Positions 25,139-35,286 of a stretch of 64,000 nucleotides of DNA are shown here, one piece after another; the stretch's first letter is position 1; each line of letters opens with the position of its first letter. The DNA is taken from contig JACJXK010000014.1 of NCBI GenBank assembly GCA_020636675.1, forward strand, positions 1-64,000, in the 5' to 3' direction. Made by a program: the position numbers and the translations under genes. A model generated the notes under the pieces. The model saw nothing but the letters and a program-made list of their open reading frames with translations, had not been told where the DNA came from and did not search any database. This stretch comes from Prevotellaceae bacterium. GTDB lineage: Bacteria; Bacteroidota; Bacteroidia; Bacteroidales; Paludibacteraceae.

Positions 25139-26566
25139 ATGCTTTGGGAAATAACTTCGGTTATCGTTATTGTAGTTTATGTCTATACTATATTGACAAC
25201 CATTATCATGCTTTTGATGGAAAACCGTAATCCGGTGAAGTCGATAGCATGGATTGTTGTTCTGATTCTTCTTCCTATTGTTGGGTTCATCTTTTATATC
25301 TTCTTCGGAAAAAATTTCAGACGGCAGTTCGTTATCTCTAGACGTAGTTTGCAGAAGATGAAGCGCAATACGAATGCGGTTGCTGATATCAGTCGTATTC
25401 CGGAGTCCGTTCTCCCTTCCGAATATAGGAATATGGCGTCGTTGGCGATAAACAGCTGTGATGCGGAGGCTTATGCGAATAATGATGTTAAAATTTATAC
25501 GGAGGGGAAATCTCTGTTTGATGATATTTTTGTGGCACTAGAATCAGCCAAACACCATATCCATCTTGAATATTACATTTTTCTTTCGGACGAGATAGGT
25601 CAACGGGTCATTGATACGTTGATCAGAAAGTCGAAGGAGGGGGTTTCCGTCCGTGTGATTATAGACGATGTGGGCAGCTGGTTAATGAAAAAGAGTGCCA
25701 TTGCAGAGATGGAATCGTCTGGCATCAAAGTGATGAGTTTCCTGAAGGTGGGACTTCCTTTCTTGAGCAGTAAGGTGAACTACCGAAACCATCGTAAGAT
25801 TCTGATAGTGGATGGAATGGTCGGTTTTACGGGCGGAATGAACATTGCCGACCGTTATTGCAATGGCCTGGAGTGGGGGCCTTGGCGCGATTCCCATATC
25901 CGGATAGTTGGAAGTGCGGTGTCTGGCCTGCAAAAAGCTTTCTTGTCTGACTGGTATTTCGTGAACCGTAAGCTCTTGTCAGACCCCGTCTTTTATCCAA
26001 AACCGGAGGTGAAAGGTACAAGCCTTATACAAATCATCACCAGTGGCCCGGATACGGTTTGGGACAGCATCATGCAGGTCTACTTCATGGCCATCATACA
26101 AGCAAAGAGATATGTTTATATAGAGACTCCTTATTTTCTGCCTAACGAGAGCATCATCACGGCATTGCAGACGGCAGCGCTTAGCGGTACTGACGTGCAG
26201 GTCATACTGCCGGAACGATCTGACGCTAAAGTTACTTTAGTCGGTTCTTATTCCTATCTGAACGAGATGTTTAAGGCGGGGGTTAGAATCGCCTTCTATA
26301 AGAAAGGGTTTATCCATAGCAAGACCATTGTCATAGACGATAAGCTATGTACGGTGGGAAGTGCCAATATGGATTTCCGTAGCTTTGAGCAGAACTTCGA
26401 GTTGAATGCCCTTATTTATGATACGGAAGTGGCTGTTAAGATGAGGAAGATATTCTGTCTGGATATGTTGGATTCTGTGCGGGTAAATAAGAACGATTGG
26501 AATCAACGGCCTATTAAACAACGTCTGAAGGAGTCTTTTGCACGCTTGTTCAGTCCTCTGTTGTAA
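25139..26566 (+). CDS. cls: Cardiolipin synthase (phospholipase D superfamily)
   Basis: 475 residues. Two N-terminal membrane helices (5-28, 35-55, with NPVKSIAWIVVLILLPIVGF typical of Cls) and two PLD domains. First HKD motif: YRNHRKILIVDGMVGFTGGMN (about 225). Second: FIHSKTIVIDDKLCTVGSANMD (about 390). It condenses two phosphatidylglycerols to cardiolipin in the inner membrane. The patatin gene follows after 15 bases, so lipid synthesis and a lipid hydrolase share a transcript. Confidence 0.95.
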   Translation: MLWEITSVIVIVVYVYTILTTIIMLLMENRNPVKSIAWIVVLILLPIVGFIFYIFFGKNFRRQFVISRRSLQKMKRNTNAVADISRIPESVLPSEYRNMASLAINSCDAEAYANNDVKIYTEGKSLFDDIFVALESAKHHIHLEYYIFLSDEIGQRVIDTLIRKSKEGVSVRVIIDDVGSWLMKKSAIAEMESSGIKVMSFLKVGLPFLSSKVNYRNHRKILIVDGMVGFTGGMNIADRYCNGLEWGPWRDSHIRIVGSAVSGLQKAFLSDWYFVNRKLLSDPVFYPKPEVKGTSLIQIITSGPDTVWDSIMQVYFMAIIQAKRYVYIETPYFLPNESIITALQTAALSGTDVQVILPERSDAKVTLVGSYSYLNEMFKAGVRIAFYKKGFIHSKTIVIDDKLCTVGSANMDFRSFEQNFELNALIYDTEVAVKMRKIFCLDMLDSVRVNKNDWNQRPIKQRLKESFARLFSPLL

Positions 26567-26581
26567 AATACTTAATAAAAG

Positions 26582-28810
26582 ATGAATATGCGCTTTTTGT
26601 GTGCTTTGATGCTTGTTTCTGCCTTTTGCTTCCCGTTGTCGGCTCAGACGGATACCGTACCGCAGAGAAAGAAGGTGGCTGTCGTTTTGAGTGGAGGTGG
26701 AGCAAAAGGAGTTGCCCATGTCACGGCGTTGAAGGTGATAGAGGAGGCTGGCATTCCGGTCGATATAGTGGTGGGTACCAGTATGGGTGCGTTGGTCGGA
26801 GGTCTTTATTCTATCGGTTACACTACCGAACAGTTGGATAGCTTGGCCCGAAATATGGATTGGATGGCGGAAATCAGCGATGAGGTTTCGCGTGACAAAC
26901 AGTCGTATGACAAAAAAGTGCGTTCGGAAAAATATGTGTTGTCCGTACCGTTCAAAAGGCCTGATAAGATGTTGGGCGGTGGCCTGTTTCAAGGACAACG
27001 GGTGACAAACCTTATCTCCGAGTTGACCTTCGGTTATCATGATTCTTTGGATTTTAATAAGTTTCCCCGTAAGTTTGCCTGTGTGGCCATCAATGTAGTG
27101 GATGGAAGTGAAGTGGTTTTCCATAGTGGTGTGCTATATAAGACAATGCGTGCCAGCATGGCGGTGCCTGGCCTCTTTAGTCCAGTCCGTATGAATGGAA
27201 TGGTGTTGGTGGACGGCGGCATGCGGAATAACTTTCCTGTAGATGTGGCTCGTGATATGGGGGCTGATGTCGTGATTGGCGTTGATCTGGGAGACGACTT
27301 GATGACAGAGGAGGAGTTGTCTAGTTTTGTGAGTGTGCTGAATCAGCTGATATCTATCGCATGTAAGACCAAACATGAGGAAAATGTAAAGAATACGGAT
27401 GTATATATAAAGGTTGATGTGAACGGTTATACCTCTGCTAGCTTTTCGAAGAAGGAAGTGGATTCACTCTGTAATAGGGGTGAAGCTGCGGCCATGGCTA
27501 AATGGGATGAACTGGTCGCATTGAAGGAGAAAATAGGAATCGATTCGTCTTTCCAACTAGAGAAAGGAAAACCGTTCCGCCTGTTAGGCGAACATGACAC
27601 CTTGTTTGTTCGTAAAATAGTGATTTCCGGAATAGACAAGCATGATGAGGATAGGTTGCTCCGTAAAATCAAGCTGAAGGAGAATGACTCTGTCCGTGTT
27701 ACCTTACAAGGAATGAAGGATGCGGTGGCCTATCTGAACGGAACGATGGATTATTCGTCTGTCGACTATCATTTTTCGCATACATCGGATGGCTATGTTC
27801 TGAACTTCATGCTGGAGGAGAAACGTAATAACTCGTTCAACCTCGGTTTGCGATATGATATGGAAGAAAATGTGGCGGTATTGCTTAACCTCACCTACCA
27901 GTTGCCGTTTCTCGTGCCTACTCAGGTCTCCTTGACAGGGCGTCTTGGCGAGCGTTCCTATATCCGAGGCGATTATACTTTGAAGCCGAGAGACGTGATG
28001 GGCGTTAATTTCTCCTATATGTTTCAATACAATGACATAAATATTTATGGAAAAGGAGACCGGCTTTATAATGAGACGTATCATTATCACATGGGCGAGG
28101 TCTCTATGTTTTATGTGTTCCTGCAACGGATGAAGCTGAAGCTGGGTCTGCGCTACGAATATTATGACTTTAACAATTTTTTGGTCGATCCGGACTCTTA
28201 CTCTTGGTCTTCTGTCAACTCTGGCGGATATGTCTCCTATTTTGTGGGGAGCAATTTCGATTCGTTCAATAGGCGTGTATATCCATCAAGGGGATCGAAG
28301 CTGTTCCTTCTTTTCTCTTTGCATACGGATAATATGTTGACTTATAAGAGAGAAACCCCGATAATGGACGCCTTGGTGAGTTGGCGTAAGGTGCTGCCTC
28401 TCTCGTCTCGTTTCGCTGTTATTCCGGCAGTTTCCAGCAGAGTGCTGTTTAATAAAGAAGAGATACCTTATCCTTATCTCAACACGATAGGTGGATATTC
28501 TTTCGCTAGGTATTCCCAATATCAGATACCTTTTGTGGGGTTGGGCTATATGGAGATAATGGATGACGCCATTGCTGTCTTTCGGTTGGATTTGCGTCAT
28601 CGAATCATGAAAAACCATTATCTCATGTTGTCTGGCAATACGGCTTTTGTGGGTAGCGAGTGGTCTAACATGATGAAGGACGATCCTTTCTTTGGAACTA
28701 GTCTGAAATATGGCTACGATTCCTTGTTTGGCCCCTTGGAATTGGCCCTGTACCATTCCAATTGGTCGAAAGATATTGGTTTTTATGTCAACCTCGGTTT
28801 CAAATTTTGA
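26582..28810 (+). CDS. Patatin-like phospholipase fused to POTRA and outer-membrane barrel (PlpD-like)
   Basis: 742 residues. Signal peptide 1-21 (FCFPLSAQ), then a patatin domain (30-320): GGGAKG oxyanion loop (38-43), nucleophile GTSMG (Ser67) and VDGGMRNNFP (Asp211), giving the Ser-Asp dyad. A POTRA-like segment follows (345-425: LFVRKIVISGIDKHDEDRLLRKIKLK), then a 16-strand type barrel of Omp85/surface-antigen kind (430-742) ending in the terminal aromatic YVNLGFKF. This is the type Vd autotransporter architecture; whether the patatin part is released or remains periplasmic is unknown. Co-transcribed with cls. Confidence 0.9.
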   Translation: MNMRFLCALMLVSAFCFPLSAQTDTVPQRKKVAVVLSGGGAKGVAHVTALKVIEEAGIPVDIVVGTSMGALVGGLYSIGYTTEQLDSLARNMDWMAEISDEVSRDKQSYDKKVRSEKYVLSVPFKRPDKMLGGGLFQGQRVTNLISELTFGYHDSLDFNKFPRKFACVAINVVDGSEVVFHSGVLYKTMRASMAVPGLFSPVRMNGMVLVDGGMRNNFPVDVARDMGADVVIGVDLGDDLMTEEELSSFVSVLNQLISIACKTKHEENVKNTDVYIKVDVNGYTSASFSKKEVDSLCNRGEAAAMAKWDELVALKEKIGIDSSFQLEKGKPFRLLGEHDTLFVRKIVISGIDKHDEDRLLRKIKLKENDSVRVTLQGMKDAVAYLNGTMDYSSVDYHFSHTSDGYVLNFMLEEKRNNSFNLGLRYDMEENVAVLLNLTYQLPFLVPTQVSLTGRLGERSYIRGDYTLKPRDVMGVNFSYMFQYNDINIYGKGDRLYNETYHYHMGEVSMFYVFLQRMKLKLGLRYEYYDFNNFLVDPDSYSWSSVNSGGYVSYFVGSNFDSFNRRVYPSRGSKLFLLFSLHTDNMLTYKRETPIMDALVSWRKVLPLSSRFAVIPAVSSRVLFNKEEIPYPYLNTIGGYSFARYSQYQIPFVGLGYMEIMDDAIAVFRLDLRHRIMKNHYLMLSGNTAFVGSEWSNMMKDDPFFGTSLKYGYDSLFGPLELALYHSNWSKDIGFYVNLGFKF

Positions 28811-28853
28811 TGATATTGAGTCTTGTGTGGTTGATATTTGTTAATTTTGCGTC

Positions 28854-30293
28854 ATGGCTGAAGATTTGAGAAAAAAGACGACGAAGTCCATTGTTTGGAA
28901 TGCGTTGGATAAAGTGGGTTTCCAGGTGGTGGCTCTTTTGGTAGGACTGATTACCGCGAGGTTGTTGTCTCCTACTGATTTTGGTTTTGTCGGGGCGTTG
29001 GCTATTTTTACCGCCTTGTCCAATATCCTTGTAGAGAGCGGTTTCACGTCGGCTATGGTTAGACGGGGGAATAATACGGATGCGGAATATATGGCGGTGC
29101 TGTTGTTCAATTTTCTGTTGAGCGTGTTTATCTATTTTCTTCTTTACGTATCGGCACCGTTTATCGCTGGTTATTTTCGTATGCCGGAACTGATAGACCT
29201 GTCTCGATTCCTGTTTTTGGCTATCATCTTGAATTCTTTCGGATTGGTGCAGAACATCATATTGACGAAGCGTTTGGAGTTTCGTATACTTTCCTTGGCT
29301 AGTCTCATATCGGCAGTGTTGGCGGGTGTGGGCACCGTGTTCTTGATAGTGAATGGTTTTGGATATTGGGCTTTAGCTTGGCAGATTGTGATGCAAGTGG
29401 GCTTCAAGTCCGTTTTGTTATGGATGCTTAGCAGTTGGAGGCCTGTGCTTTCTGTAGATTTGAAAGTCATCCGTGAACTCTTTTCTTTTAGCTTCTCTCT
29501 GATTCTGTCTAATATATTGATGACGGTGGTGCGCTATATTTACAGCATCGTGATAGGCCGTCATTTCACGGCTCAGGATTTGGGCTATTATTCGCAGGCG
29601 TTCAAGTTTCATCAGATTCCGAGCAATGTGGTCTCCGGCACCATTTCGGGCGTGGCCTATCCCGTGTTGTCGAGTCTTAATGATGACGAGCCTCGTCAAT
29701 TGTCCTATTTGCGCAAACTGATTCGTGTCACCGCCTTTTGTATCTTCCCGTTGATGTTGGGATTGTGCGCTGCTTTTGACAATCTGGTGGAGGTGGCTTT
29801 GACTGCCAAATGGCTGCCCATCGTTCCATATTTCCGCATATTGTGCGTTGCTGCTATTTTCTTCCCTCTCCATTCTATGAATGTGTCGCTCAATACGATA
29901 AAGGGTTATCCTACTCGCAGCTTCATGATTGAGGTGTTGCGTAATGTGTTGGTGGTGGTTTCTCTCTTCTTCTGTATTGGAAGCATCCGTCTGATGTTGG
30001 CCAGCTTCTCGTTGACCTATGTGGTCTCCTATCTGATAGGTCTTTTTTATGTGCGGCAGTTACTTCCTTATAAGATAAAGGAACAGATTATGGATGTTTT
30101 GCCCTATGCGGCCATCTCGATAGTGATGTCGGTGGGTGTTTTCCTTCTTGGTTTCTTGAAACCGGAGTTGGGCATTTACCTTACAACGTTGTGCCAGATC
30201 CTTTTCGGACTGGCGTTTTATTGTCTGGCTCTTTATCTGTTGGGCTCTTCCATATTTGCTGAAGTTTGTGAAATATTGAAGAGGAAGAGATGA
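28854..30293 (+). CDS. Polysaccharide flippase (MOP superfamily, Wzx/WzxC-like)
   Basis: 479 residues with 12-14 membrane helices. N-terminus KTTKSIVWNALDKVGFQVVALLVGLITARLL and SPTDFGFVGALAIFTALSNIL are typical of the WzxC/polysaccharide-synthesis branch. It likely flips undecaprenyl-linked glycans across the inner membrane. No glycosyltransferase cluster lies next to it, so the cargo cannot be named. A TAATTTTG -7-like box overlaps the region just before the start (28842-28849). Confidence 0.88.
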   Translation: MAEDLRKKTTKSIVWNALDKVGFQVVALLVGLITARLLSPTDFGFVGALAIFTALSNILVESGFTSAMVRRGNNTDAEYMAVLLFNFLLSVFIYFLLYVSAPFIAGYFRMPELIDLSRFLFLAIILNSFGLVQNIILTKRLEFRILSLASLISAVLAGVGTVFLIVNGFGYWALAWQIVMQVGFKSVLLWMLSSWRPVLSVDLKVIRELFSFSFSLILSNILMTVVRYIYSIVIGRHFTAQDLGYYSQAFKFHQIPSNVVSGTISGVAYPVLSSLNDDEPRQLSYLRKLIRVTAFCIFPLMLGLCAAFDNLVEVALTAKWLPIVPYFRILCVAAIFFPLHSMNVSLNTIKGYPTRSFMIEVLRNVLVVVSLFFCIGSIRLMLASFSLTYVVSYLIGLFYVRQLLPYKIKEQIMDVLPYAAISIVMSVGVFLLGFLKPELGIYLTTLCQILFGLAFYCLALYLLGSSIFAEVCEILKRKR

Positions 30294-30361
30294 TTTCTCC
30301 TCCTCCGTTTTTAGAGGACAGATAAGATCCCGTCTTGTCATTGCGGAATATTCCCGCTTTG

Positions 30362-30739
30362 TCATTTTGCAGGAAGGATTTCTGTCCAATAATCGTCTGG
30401 GTCGTTGATGAAGTAAAGTCCCATCTCCTCGTTTTCGAAACAGACGCATCCCATCTCTTTGTGTAATCTGCGCACTTCGTCATAATTGTTTTCTACCCGA
30501 ATACATAAGTGGCTTTCGTTTTCGCCAAGGTTGTAGGGTGATGTGTGAGCCTTTATCCACGTCAGTTCCAATAGAAAGTCTGAATGTTTGTCTGTGAGGT
30601 AGACAATTGTGAATGATCCGTCTGCTGCATTTATCCTGCTACTTTCCGTCAGTCCGAGTGCCTTGTTGTAGAAAGCGATGCTTCTTTCCAAATTGGTGAC
30701 GTTGATGTTGAAATGGTCAAATTTGCCCTTTATTTCCAT
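30362..30739 (-). CDS. VOC-family (glyoxalase-like) protein
   Basis: 125 residues from ATG 30739 (MEIKGKFDHFNINV). Two beta-alpha-beta-beta-beta modules with the four metal-ligand positions of glyoxalase I: His in FDHFNINV, Glu in LLELTW, His in ESHLCIRV and Glu in YWTEILP. It probably binds a divalent metal; glyoxalase I activity on methylglyoxal adducts is likely but not certain. It is 14 bases behind the metallo-hydrolase gene, on the same strand, so they form a pair. Confidence 0.88.
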   Translation of the reverse strand: MEIKGKFDHFNINVTNLERSIAFYNKALGLTESSRINAADGSFTIVYLTDKHSDFLLELTWIKAHTSPYNLGENESHLCIRVENNYDEVRRLHKEMGCVCFENEEMGLYFINDPDDYWTEILPAK

Positions 30740-30753
30740 GATTTTTTTCGTTT

Positions 30754-31521
30754 TTAGAATGTTATGGAATCGCCTCTCTCCCGTATCTCCATGAATCTGC
30801 ATCCTCGCTTTTCCGCCTCCTTTTTGAAAACATTGGCGGCTGCATAGTCTTTGCCGAAGTGCATGGGTATGAATGTTTTTGTTTTTATGGTGTCGATAAA
30901 TTGGGAGGCACCCTTGCTGTAGTTCCTCCCTAGTCGGGGATCTACGGGAAAGAGCACAAGATCGAAGGTTGGATAGGCCTTGGCCAGAATCTTCAACTTA
31001 CGTAGGAAGGAGGTCTCTGCTAGTCTGATTTCTTCCTCTGTCGACTCTTCGTCCCAATGCCAGTTGTTGAAATCTCCGGCGTGGAAAATTTTTCTCTCTT
31101 CGGTTTCCAGAACAAAGGATATGCCTATGTCTGTCGATCCGAACGCTTGGATGAGGATGTTTTCGTCTTGGAATGACTCTCCCTTTTGAAGAAAGATGGC
31201 ATCGTCTGCTTGAACTAGACCGGCATTCAAAATGTCTTTGGAAAAGATGTATTGAATGTCCGGATGTTCTCTCTTCCATCGCAATATCTGCGGATTGAAA
31301 TGGTCATGGTGTGCATGGGAGCTTAGTATATAGCGAACCTTTGGAGATGTGAGGAATTTACTGTGTACCCACCCCTGCACGTTGTTTATTGTGTCTTCCC
31401 AATAATCTATCAGAATCAGACATCGTGTCGTTTCAATGGCAAATCCGCTATGATAGATATAGGTGAGATGTGGCGAGCCTCCATCCCATTGCATTTTGTT
31501 GTGTATTTGGGCGTGATTCAT
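30754..31521 (-). CDS. Metallo-beta-lactamase-fold hydrolase
   Basis: 255 residues. It carries the HxHxDH metal motif SSHAHHDHFNP (about 70), later HAGDFNNWHW and MHFGKDYA, which supply the remaining ligands. This resembles the UPF0173/UlaG-like branch, not true beta-lactamases. Substrate unknown. ATG at 31521 gives MNHAQIHNKMQWDGG. It precedes the VOC gene in the same transcription unit, so both may handle a reactive metabolite, but that is a guess. Confidence 0.85.
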   Translation of the reverse strand: MNHAQIHNKMQWDGGSPHLTYIYHSGFAIETTRCLILIDYWEDTINNVQGWVHSKFLTSPKVRYILSSHAHHDHFNPQILRWKREHPDIQYIFSKDILNAGLVQADDAIFLQKGESFQDENILIQAFGSTDIGISFVLETEERKIFHAGDFNNWHWDEESTEEEIRLAETSFLRKLKILAKAYPTFDLVLFPVDPRLGRNYSKGASQFIDTIKTKTFIPMHFGKDYAAANVFKKEAEKRGCRFMEIRERGDSITF

Positions 31522-31679
31522 ATCTTACACTATTTATGCAAATGTACATTTTATATGGAGATAAAACGAATGTGGAGAATGTTGTGTTTTCGTGTTTATA
31601 AATAAAAGAACCAGTATTTCTTCTTTTTTTTGCCGAATCCATTTTTGCTGTGTTATTAAGTATTCGTGAAAAATATCTT

Positions 31680-32210
31680 GGCAAAGCTCAATGTATCTTG
31701 TGTGGTTGATTTTCATCAGATTGTCGTCCGCAAAATCATCCTGTAGGGATAATCTATTTGTAGAAGGAAGGCTGGACGACATTCCATCGGAATGTGCCAA
31801 GGTATTCCCTTGTCGTAGATTTCCGGACGGTATTTACAGAACAAATATGATTTTTACAATATGCCTCACCTCCGAGGAGGACATGCTCCATCTTTCACAA
31901 CGGAGGGGACGTGCTGGCGCATGTGTTGCAAAGAGATAATGCCTACGGCATTTTATCAAAATCGGCACATGTTGTTTTTCCTGACGGTCGCTTAATTGGG
32001 GTGGCGTGCTGTCCGCACCGTTCGTCGAAACGTATTTCGCTCCTCCGTTTTAGAAGTGACGGCACGAGAAGCGCAAAGTTTTGTGTTCCTTTTGTCTCTG
32101 CCTCTATTTAGCCAAAAATGCCATGTCTTACAAGATGTTTGCCGATCTATCCCTCCTAATTCACAATCCAATCAATTTAATCAATCTATCAATCCAATGG
32201 ATAAAATTGC
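31680..32210. repeat. Dispersed intergenic mosaic repeat, copy C, and gene-free gap
   Basis: The gap 31522-32250 has no gene. Modules in order: tgtgtggttgatt, atcctgtagggataatctatt (31737), cattccatcggaatgtgccaagg (31780), a ttccggacgg segment, cctcacctccgaggagg (31864), and gcctacggcattttatcaaaatcggcaca (31942). It ends with an aatccaatcaat string (32167) like that at 15378. A TACCTTTG -7 box at 32211-32218 lies before the next gene. Confidence 0.75.
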
Positions 32211-32250
32211 TACCTTTGCGATAGATGTAAACACACAAAAATAAAGAGAT

Positions 32251-33986
32251 ATGAAACGACTTCCTTACGGAATATCTGATTTTCGGAAAATCATCACCGA
32301 GGATTTTTACTTTGTGGACAAATCGGAGATCATTCCCGACTTGGAAAACATTGCCAACTTCATCTTCCTTCTCCGTCCGCGCCGCTTCGGCAAAAGCATC
32401 TTCAGCAACATGCTGGCGGAGTATTACGACATCAACAACAAGGAGTGTTTCAACGAGCTGTTCGGCAACCTCCATATCGGTCAGCACCCCACCAAGGAGG
32501 CTAGCAGATATATGGTGCTGAAGTTCGACTTCTCCACCGTGAAGATGGGCATGGATGAGTTGGAAAAAAATTTTGATGAACAGTGTCGGTTTGCTATAAA
32601 TAACTATCTGTTAAAATATTCGGCGTACTATACGGAAGAAGACAGAAAGGAAATTATGGGCTATAGATTGGTCAGTATCATGATGCAGGCCATCACCAAC
32701 ATAGCCCATAGCAAAGGCATCCCCGTTTACCTCTTCATCGACGAATACGACAATTTTTCAAATACGATTCTTTCCATCCACGGAAAGGAGAAGTTCAAGG
32801 CCATCACGCACGGCACGGGCTTCTACCGAGACTTCTTTCAGGTGTGCAAGCCGAGCTTCGACCGCATCTACCTCACGGGCGTGAGCCCCATCACATACGA
32901 TGACTTGACCTCCGGCTTCAACATCGGCACGAACATATCGCTATTGTCTCCGTTCCATAAAATCATCGGATTCACGGAGGAAGAAGTGCGTGCGATGATT
33001 GAATATTATCGTGTCGAAGGCCGCATAAAACGACCTACGAACGTGATTGTAGAAGAGATGAAACCGTGGTATGACAACTACTGTTTCTCCAAAAGATGCT
33101 ATGGCAAGGAATCGCCGATGTATAACAGCAATATGGTTCTGTTTTACATGAGTAACATTTGCTGTGCGACCAAAGACCTGACGAGATGCTGACCGCAACG
33201 TGGCGACGGACTTCCCGAAGCTGCGTATGCTGCTCGACGTGGAGGATCCGGCCGACCGCCAGCGACGCATCGACATCATCCGCCAGCTGGCCAACACGAA
33301 CGAGACCACGGGCAACATCGTCATCTCATTCCCGCCGGAGGAGTTGAAGAAGGCGGACAACTTCGTGAGCCTGCTTTTCTACTACGGTCTGCTGACCTTT
33401 GCTGGCGAGGAATGGTATGGAAGGACTATACTTCGGGTGCCGAACAACACGATGCGCCAGATGTATCTCAATTATCTCTTGAACATAGCCGAGGACGAGG
33501 GTTTCGTATCAATGACGAGCGCATCGCATTGGACGATCTATCAAACGGATGGCGATAGACGGAGAGTGGGAAGCCCGTGCTTTTGCTCGGCGACCTTTAC
33601 TCAAATACAGCAGCATACGCAACTCGATAGACCGCGAGGCGGACGTGCAGGGCTTTTTGCGCGCGCTGCTCTGCATCAACCAATATTATGCCGTGCGGCC
33701 GGAGGTGGAGCTGAACAAAGGCTTCTGCGACCTGCTCCTCTCGCCCAACGGAAGGGAGGACAACCGGGCTAAGTTCAGCTACCTCATCGAACTTAAATAT
33801 GCCAAGGCCGACGCCTCCGACGAGCAGATAGCGAAGATGGAGGCCGATGCGAAAGCGCAGCTTCTGCAATATACAGGAGATAAACAGATAGCCTCCGTCC
33901 TTTACGGCACGGAGCTGAGAGGCCTCTATTTCGTCTTCCGTGCGCACGAACTGGTGCGGTATGGCGAGGAAGAGGTGAAGCTGTGA
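32251..33986 (+). pseudogene. AAA-ATPase/PD-(D/E)XK nuclease family gene, inactivated by several frameshifts
   Basis: The first part (to about 33150) reads as the AAA-ATPase_like family: LPYGISDFRKIITEDFYFVDKS, Walker A FLLRPRRFGKS, Walker B VYLFIDEYDNF, ITYDDLTSGFNIGTNIS. Near 33150 the frame breaks (stop at 33190), resumes in another frame with DRNVATDFPKLRMLLDVEDP, breaks again around 33505 and 33545, and resumes with AIDGEWEARAFARRPLLKYS. The C-terminal nuclease domain is still readable: KGFCDLLLSPNG and FSYLIELKYAKADAS (D and ExK). At least four indels argue for a dead gene. It is a distant relative of the triple array at 51551, belonging to a different subtype. Confidence 0.9.
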
Positions 33987-33997
33987 AATACATCCGC

Positions 33998-34087
33998 ACG
34001 GTGGGCTACAAACGCTACGAACAGACCAACCACCTCGGCAACGTGCCGGCGGTGGTCACTGACCGAAAGTCTGCGGACGACACCGCT
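33998..34087 (+). pseudogene. Rhs core scrap
   Basis: The frame reads RTVGYKRYEQTNHLGNVPAV, then VTDRKSADD, matching the Rhs core stretch KRYELTNHLGNVLVVVSDKK of the gene at 207-1817. Only about 30 codons remain, abutting the stop of the AAA pseudogene and joined in frame to unrelated sequence. Confidence 0.8.
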
Positions 34088-34168
34088 TACAGTATCTCTT
34101 CGTCTGTGGTAAAATTAAATTTGACCACCCACACGATTCGTTATAGAGCCAATATTATAGGTGTGTTT

Positions 34169-34678
34169 ATGCTGTTGCTTATGGCATCATGCGCATTGAC
34201 AAAGAAAGTGCCAAGTTATCCTCCTCGATACGATTATTATAGTTATGACAGTTATGACAATGCCGATTTTGACTATGGCAGGATATATGCTATCGATTCT
34301 GTAGATGGAGGAAAGTCTTCTATGTTGGATGTTTTTACTCCGACTAAAGGTGACTATAAGGTGGTCAGATATATCTCTTATGATTATGGGCCGACATTTG
34401 ATGACTATAGTGATAGTATTAATTTTCTGCTTGTCCTCAAACTAGATTTGGAAGGATATGTCCTTGATGGTTTTTTATGTTACTTGCAAACTTCGGATTA
34501 TCCATTTTCGTCGTTTCTCTTGCGTACAAATAAACGGATAAAGGTAAAAGATGGAATTTCGGTGAAAAAACTAGAGTTCGATTGCTATCGAAACCCTATA
34601 AGTGATGATTGTCGTGATATTGACTTTCTTCAGCGTAGGATGAATCTTGGTATAATTAGATTTCAGAAAAATAAGTAA
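34169..34678 (+). CDS. Small lipoprotein of unknown family (possible immunity protein)
   Basis: 169 residues from ATG 34169: a very short signal sequence with lipobox LLLMASC (Cys8), then a Tyr/Asp-rich segment (YDYYSYDSYDNADFDYG) and a soluble domain. The same frame is open upstream through the Rhs scrap, so the longest frame is a chimera; the lipobox fixes the likely start (GTG 34163 would lengthen the signal). Sandwiched between Rhs scraps, it is in the place of an immunity gene, and periplasmic lipoproteins are plausible immunity proteins. Role is inference; family not recognised. Confidence 0.55.
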   Translation: MLLLMASCALTKKVPSYPPRYDYYSYDSYDNADFDYGRIYAIDSVDGGKSSMLDVFTPTKGDYKVVRYISYDYGPTFDDYSDSINFLLVLKLDLEGYVLDGFLCYLQTSDYPFSSFLLRTNKRIKVKDGISVKKLEFDCYRNPISDDCRDIDFLQRRMNLGIIRFQKNK

Positions 34679-34688
34679 TGTTACTTAA

Positions 34689-34802
34689 GAGCGTAGTGTA
34701 CAAACAGTACCGTTCGGCGAAGCGTCTGCCGCTTCTGTGATAGATGAAGGTCGAAAATGCCCAACAAATAATCATAATGCAAATGGTGGTACAGAAGCGT
34801 AA
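34689..34802 (+). pseudogene. Second Rhs scrap
   Basis: The frame after the stop at 34686-34688 reads SVQTVPFGEASAASVIDEG, then RKCPTNNHNANGGTEA and stop. PFGE with the following spacer is the Rhs landmark seen as YYPFG or YVPFGE in full proteins. It overlaps the start region of the next gene by about 25 bases. Confidence 0.5.
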
Positions 34803-35286
34803 ATTAATATTCATTCATTTTCTTTTTTTTATACTTTGCGAATGTACATATTCGCAATCAATGCTAGCCTCGTTCAAATTATTGAATGATACTATATCAA
34901 TAAATGATTCAGTCTCAGTCCAAGTGATTAATGAATCTAAAGATACGGTGTATTGTTCATTCTCTTTGTATAGTCAATGTTCGGACAATAAATATTGCTT
35001 ATATTTAGAAAATACAGAGTTATTGAAGAAGCCATTGCCGTTCTATGATAAATGTAGACTTGGAACCGTCCTAGTACCTGTTGATTCTAATTCAACTAAG
35101 ATAATTAAATTTTTTATAGGTCAGCCCTATATGGCAAAATTTGATAGCACAATGAATCGATTGATTCATTTTCCAAATGAAAAGATCATGATAGGAAATT
35201 TCTTGTTGGTGATTAGATATGGAAAACGTTCTGACTTTGGTAATCACTCAGTAATTTTACCTTTTTATAGAAGAAAAATTGGGTAG
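34777..35286 (+). CDS. Exported protein of unknown family (possible immunity protein)
   Basis: 169 residues from ATG 34777. A hydrophobic signal segment (KLIFIHFLFFILCECTYSQ) precedes a beta-rich domain with DSVSVQVINESKDTVYCSF, which looks like an immunoglobulin-like strand pattern. ATG 34783 is an alternative start; the frame from 34744 is judged too long. The base composition is much more A+T-rich than neighbouring core genes, which suggests transfer. It follows an Rhs scrap, as the lipoprotein upstream does. Function unknown. Confidence 0.55.
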   Translation: MQMVVQKRKLIFIHFLFFILCECTYSQSMLASFKLLNDTISINDSVSVQVINESKDTVYCSFSLYSQCSDNKYCLYLENTELLKKPLPFYDKCRLGTVLVPVDSNSTKIIKFFIGQPYMAKFDSTMNRLIHFPNEKIMIGNFLLVIRYGKRSDFGNHSVILPFYRRKIG

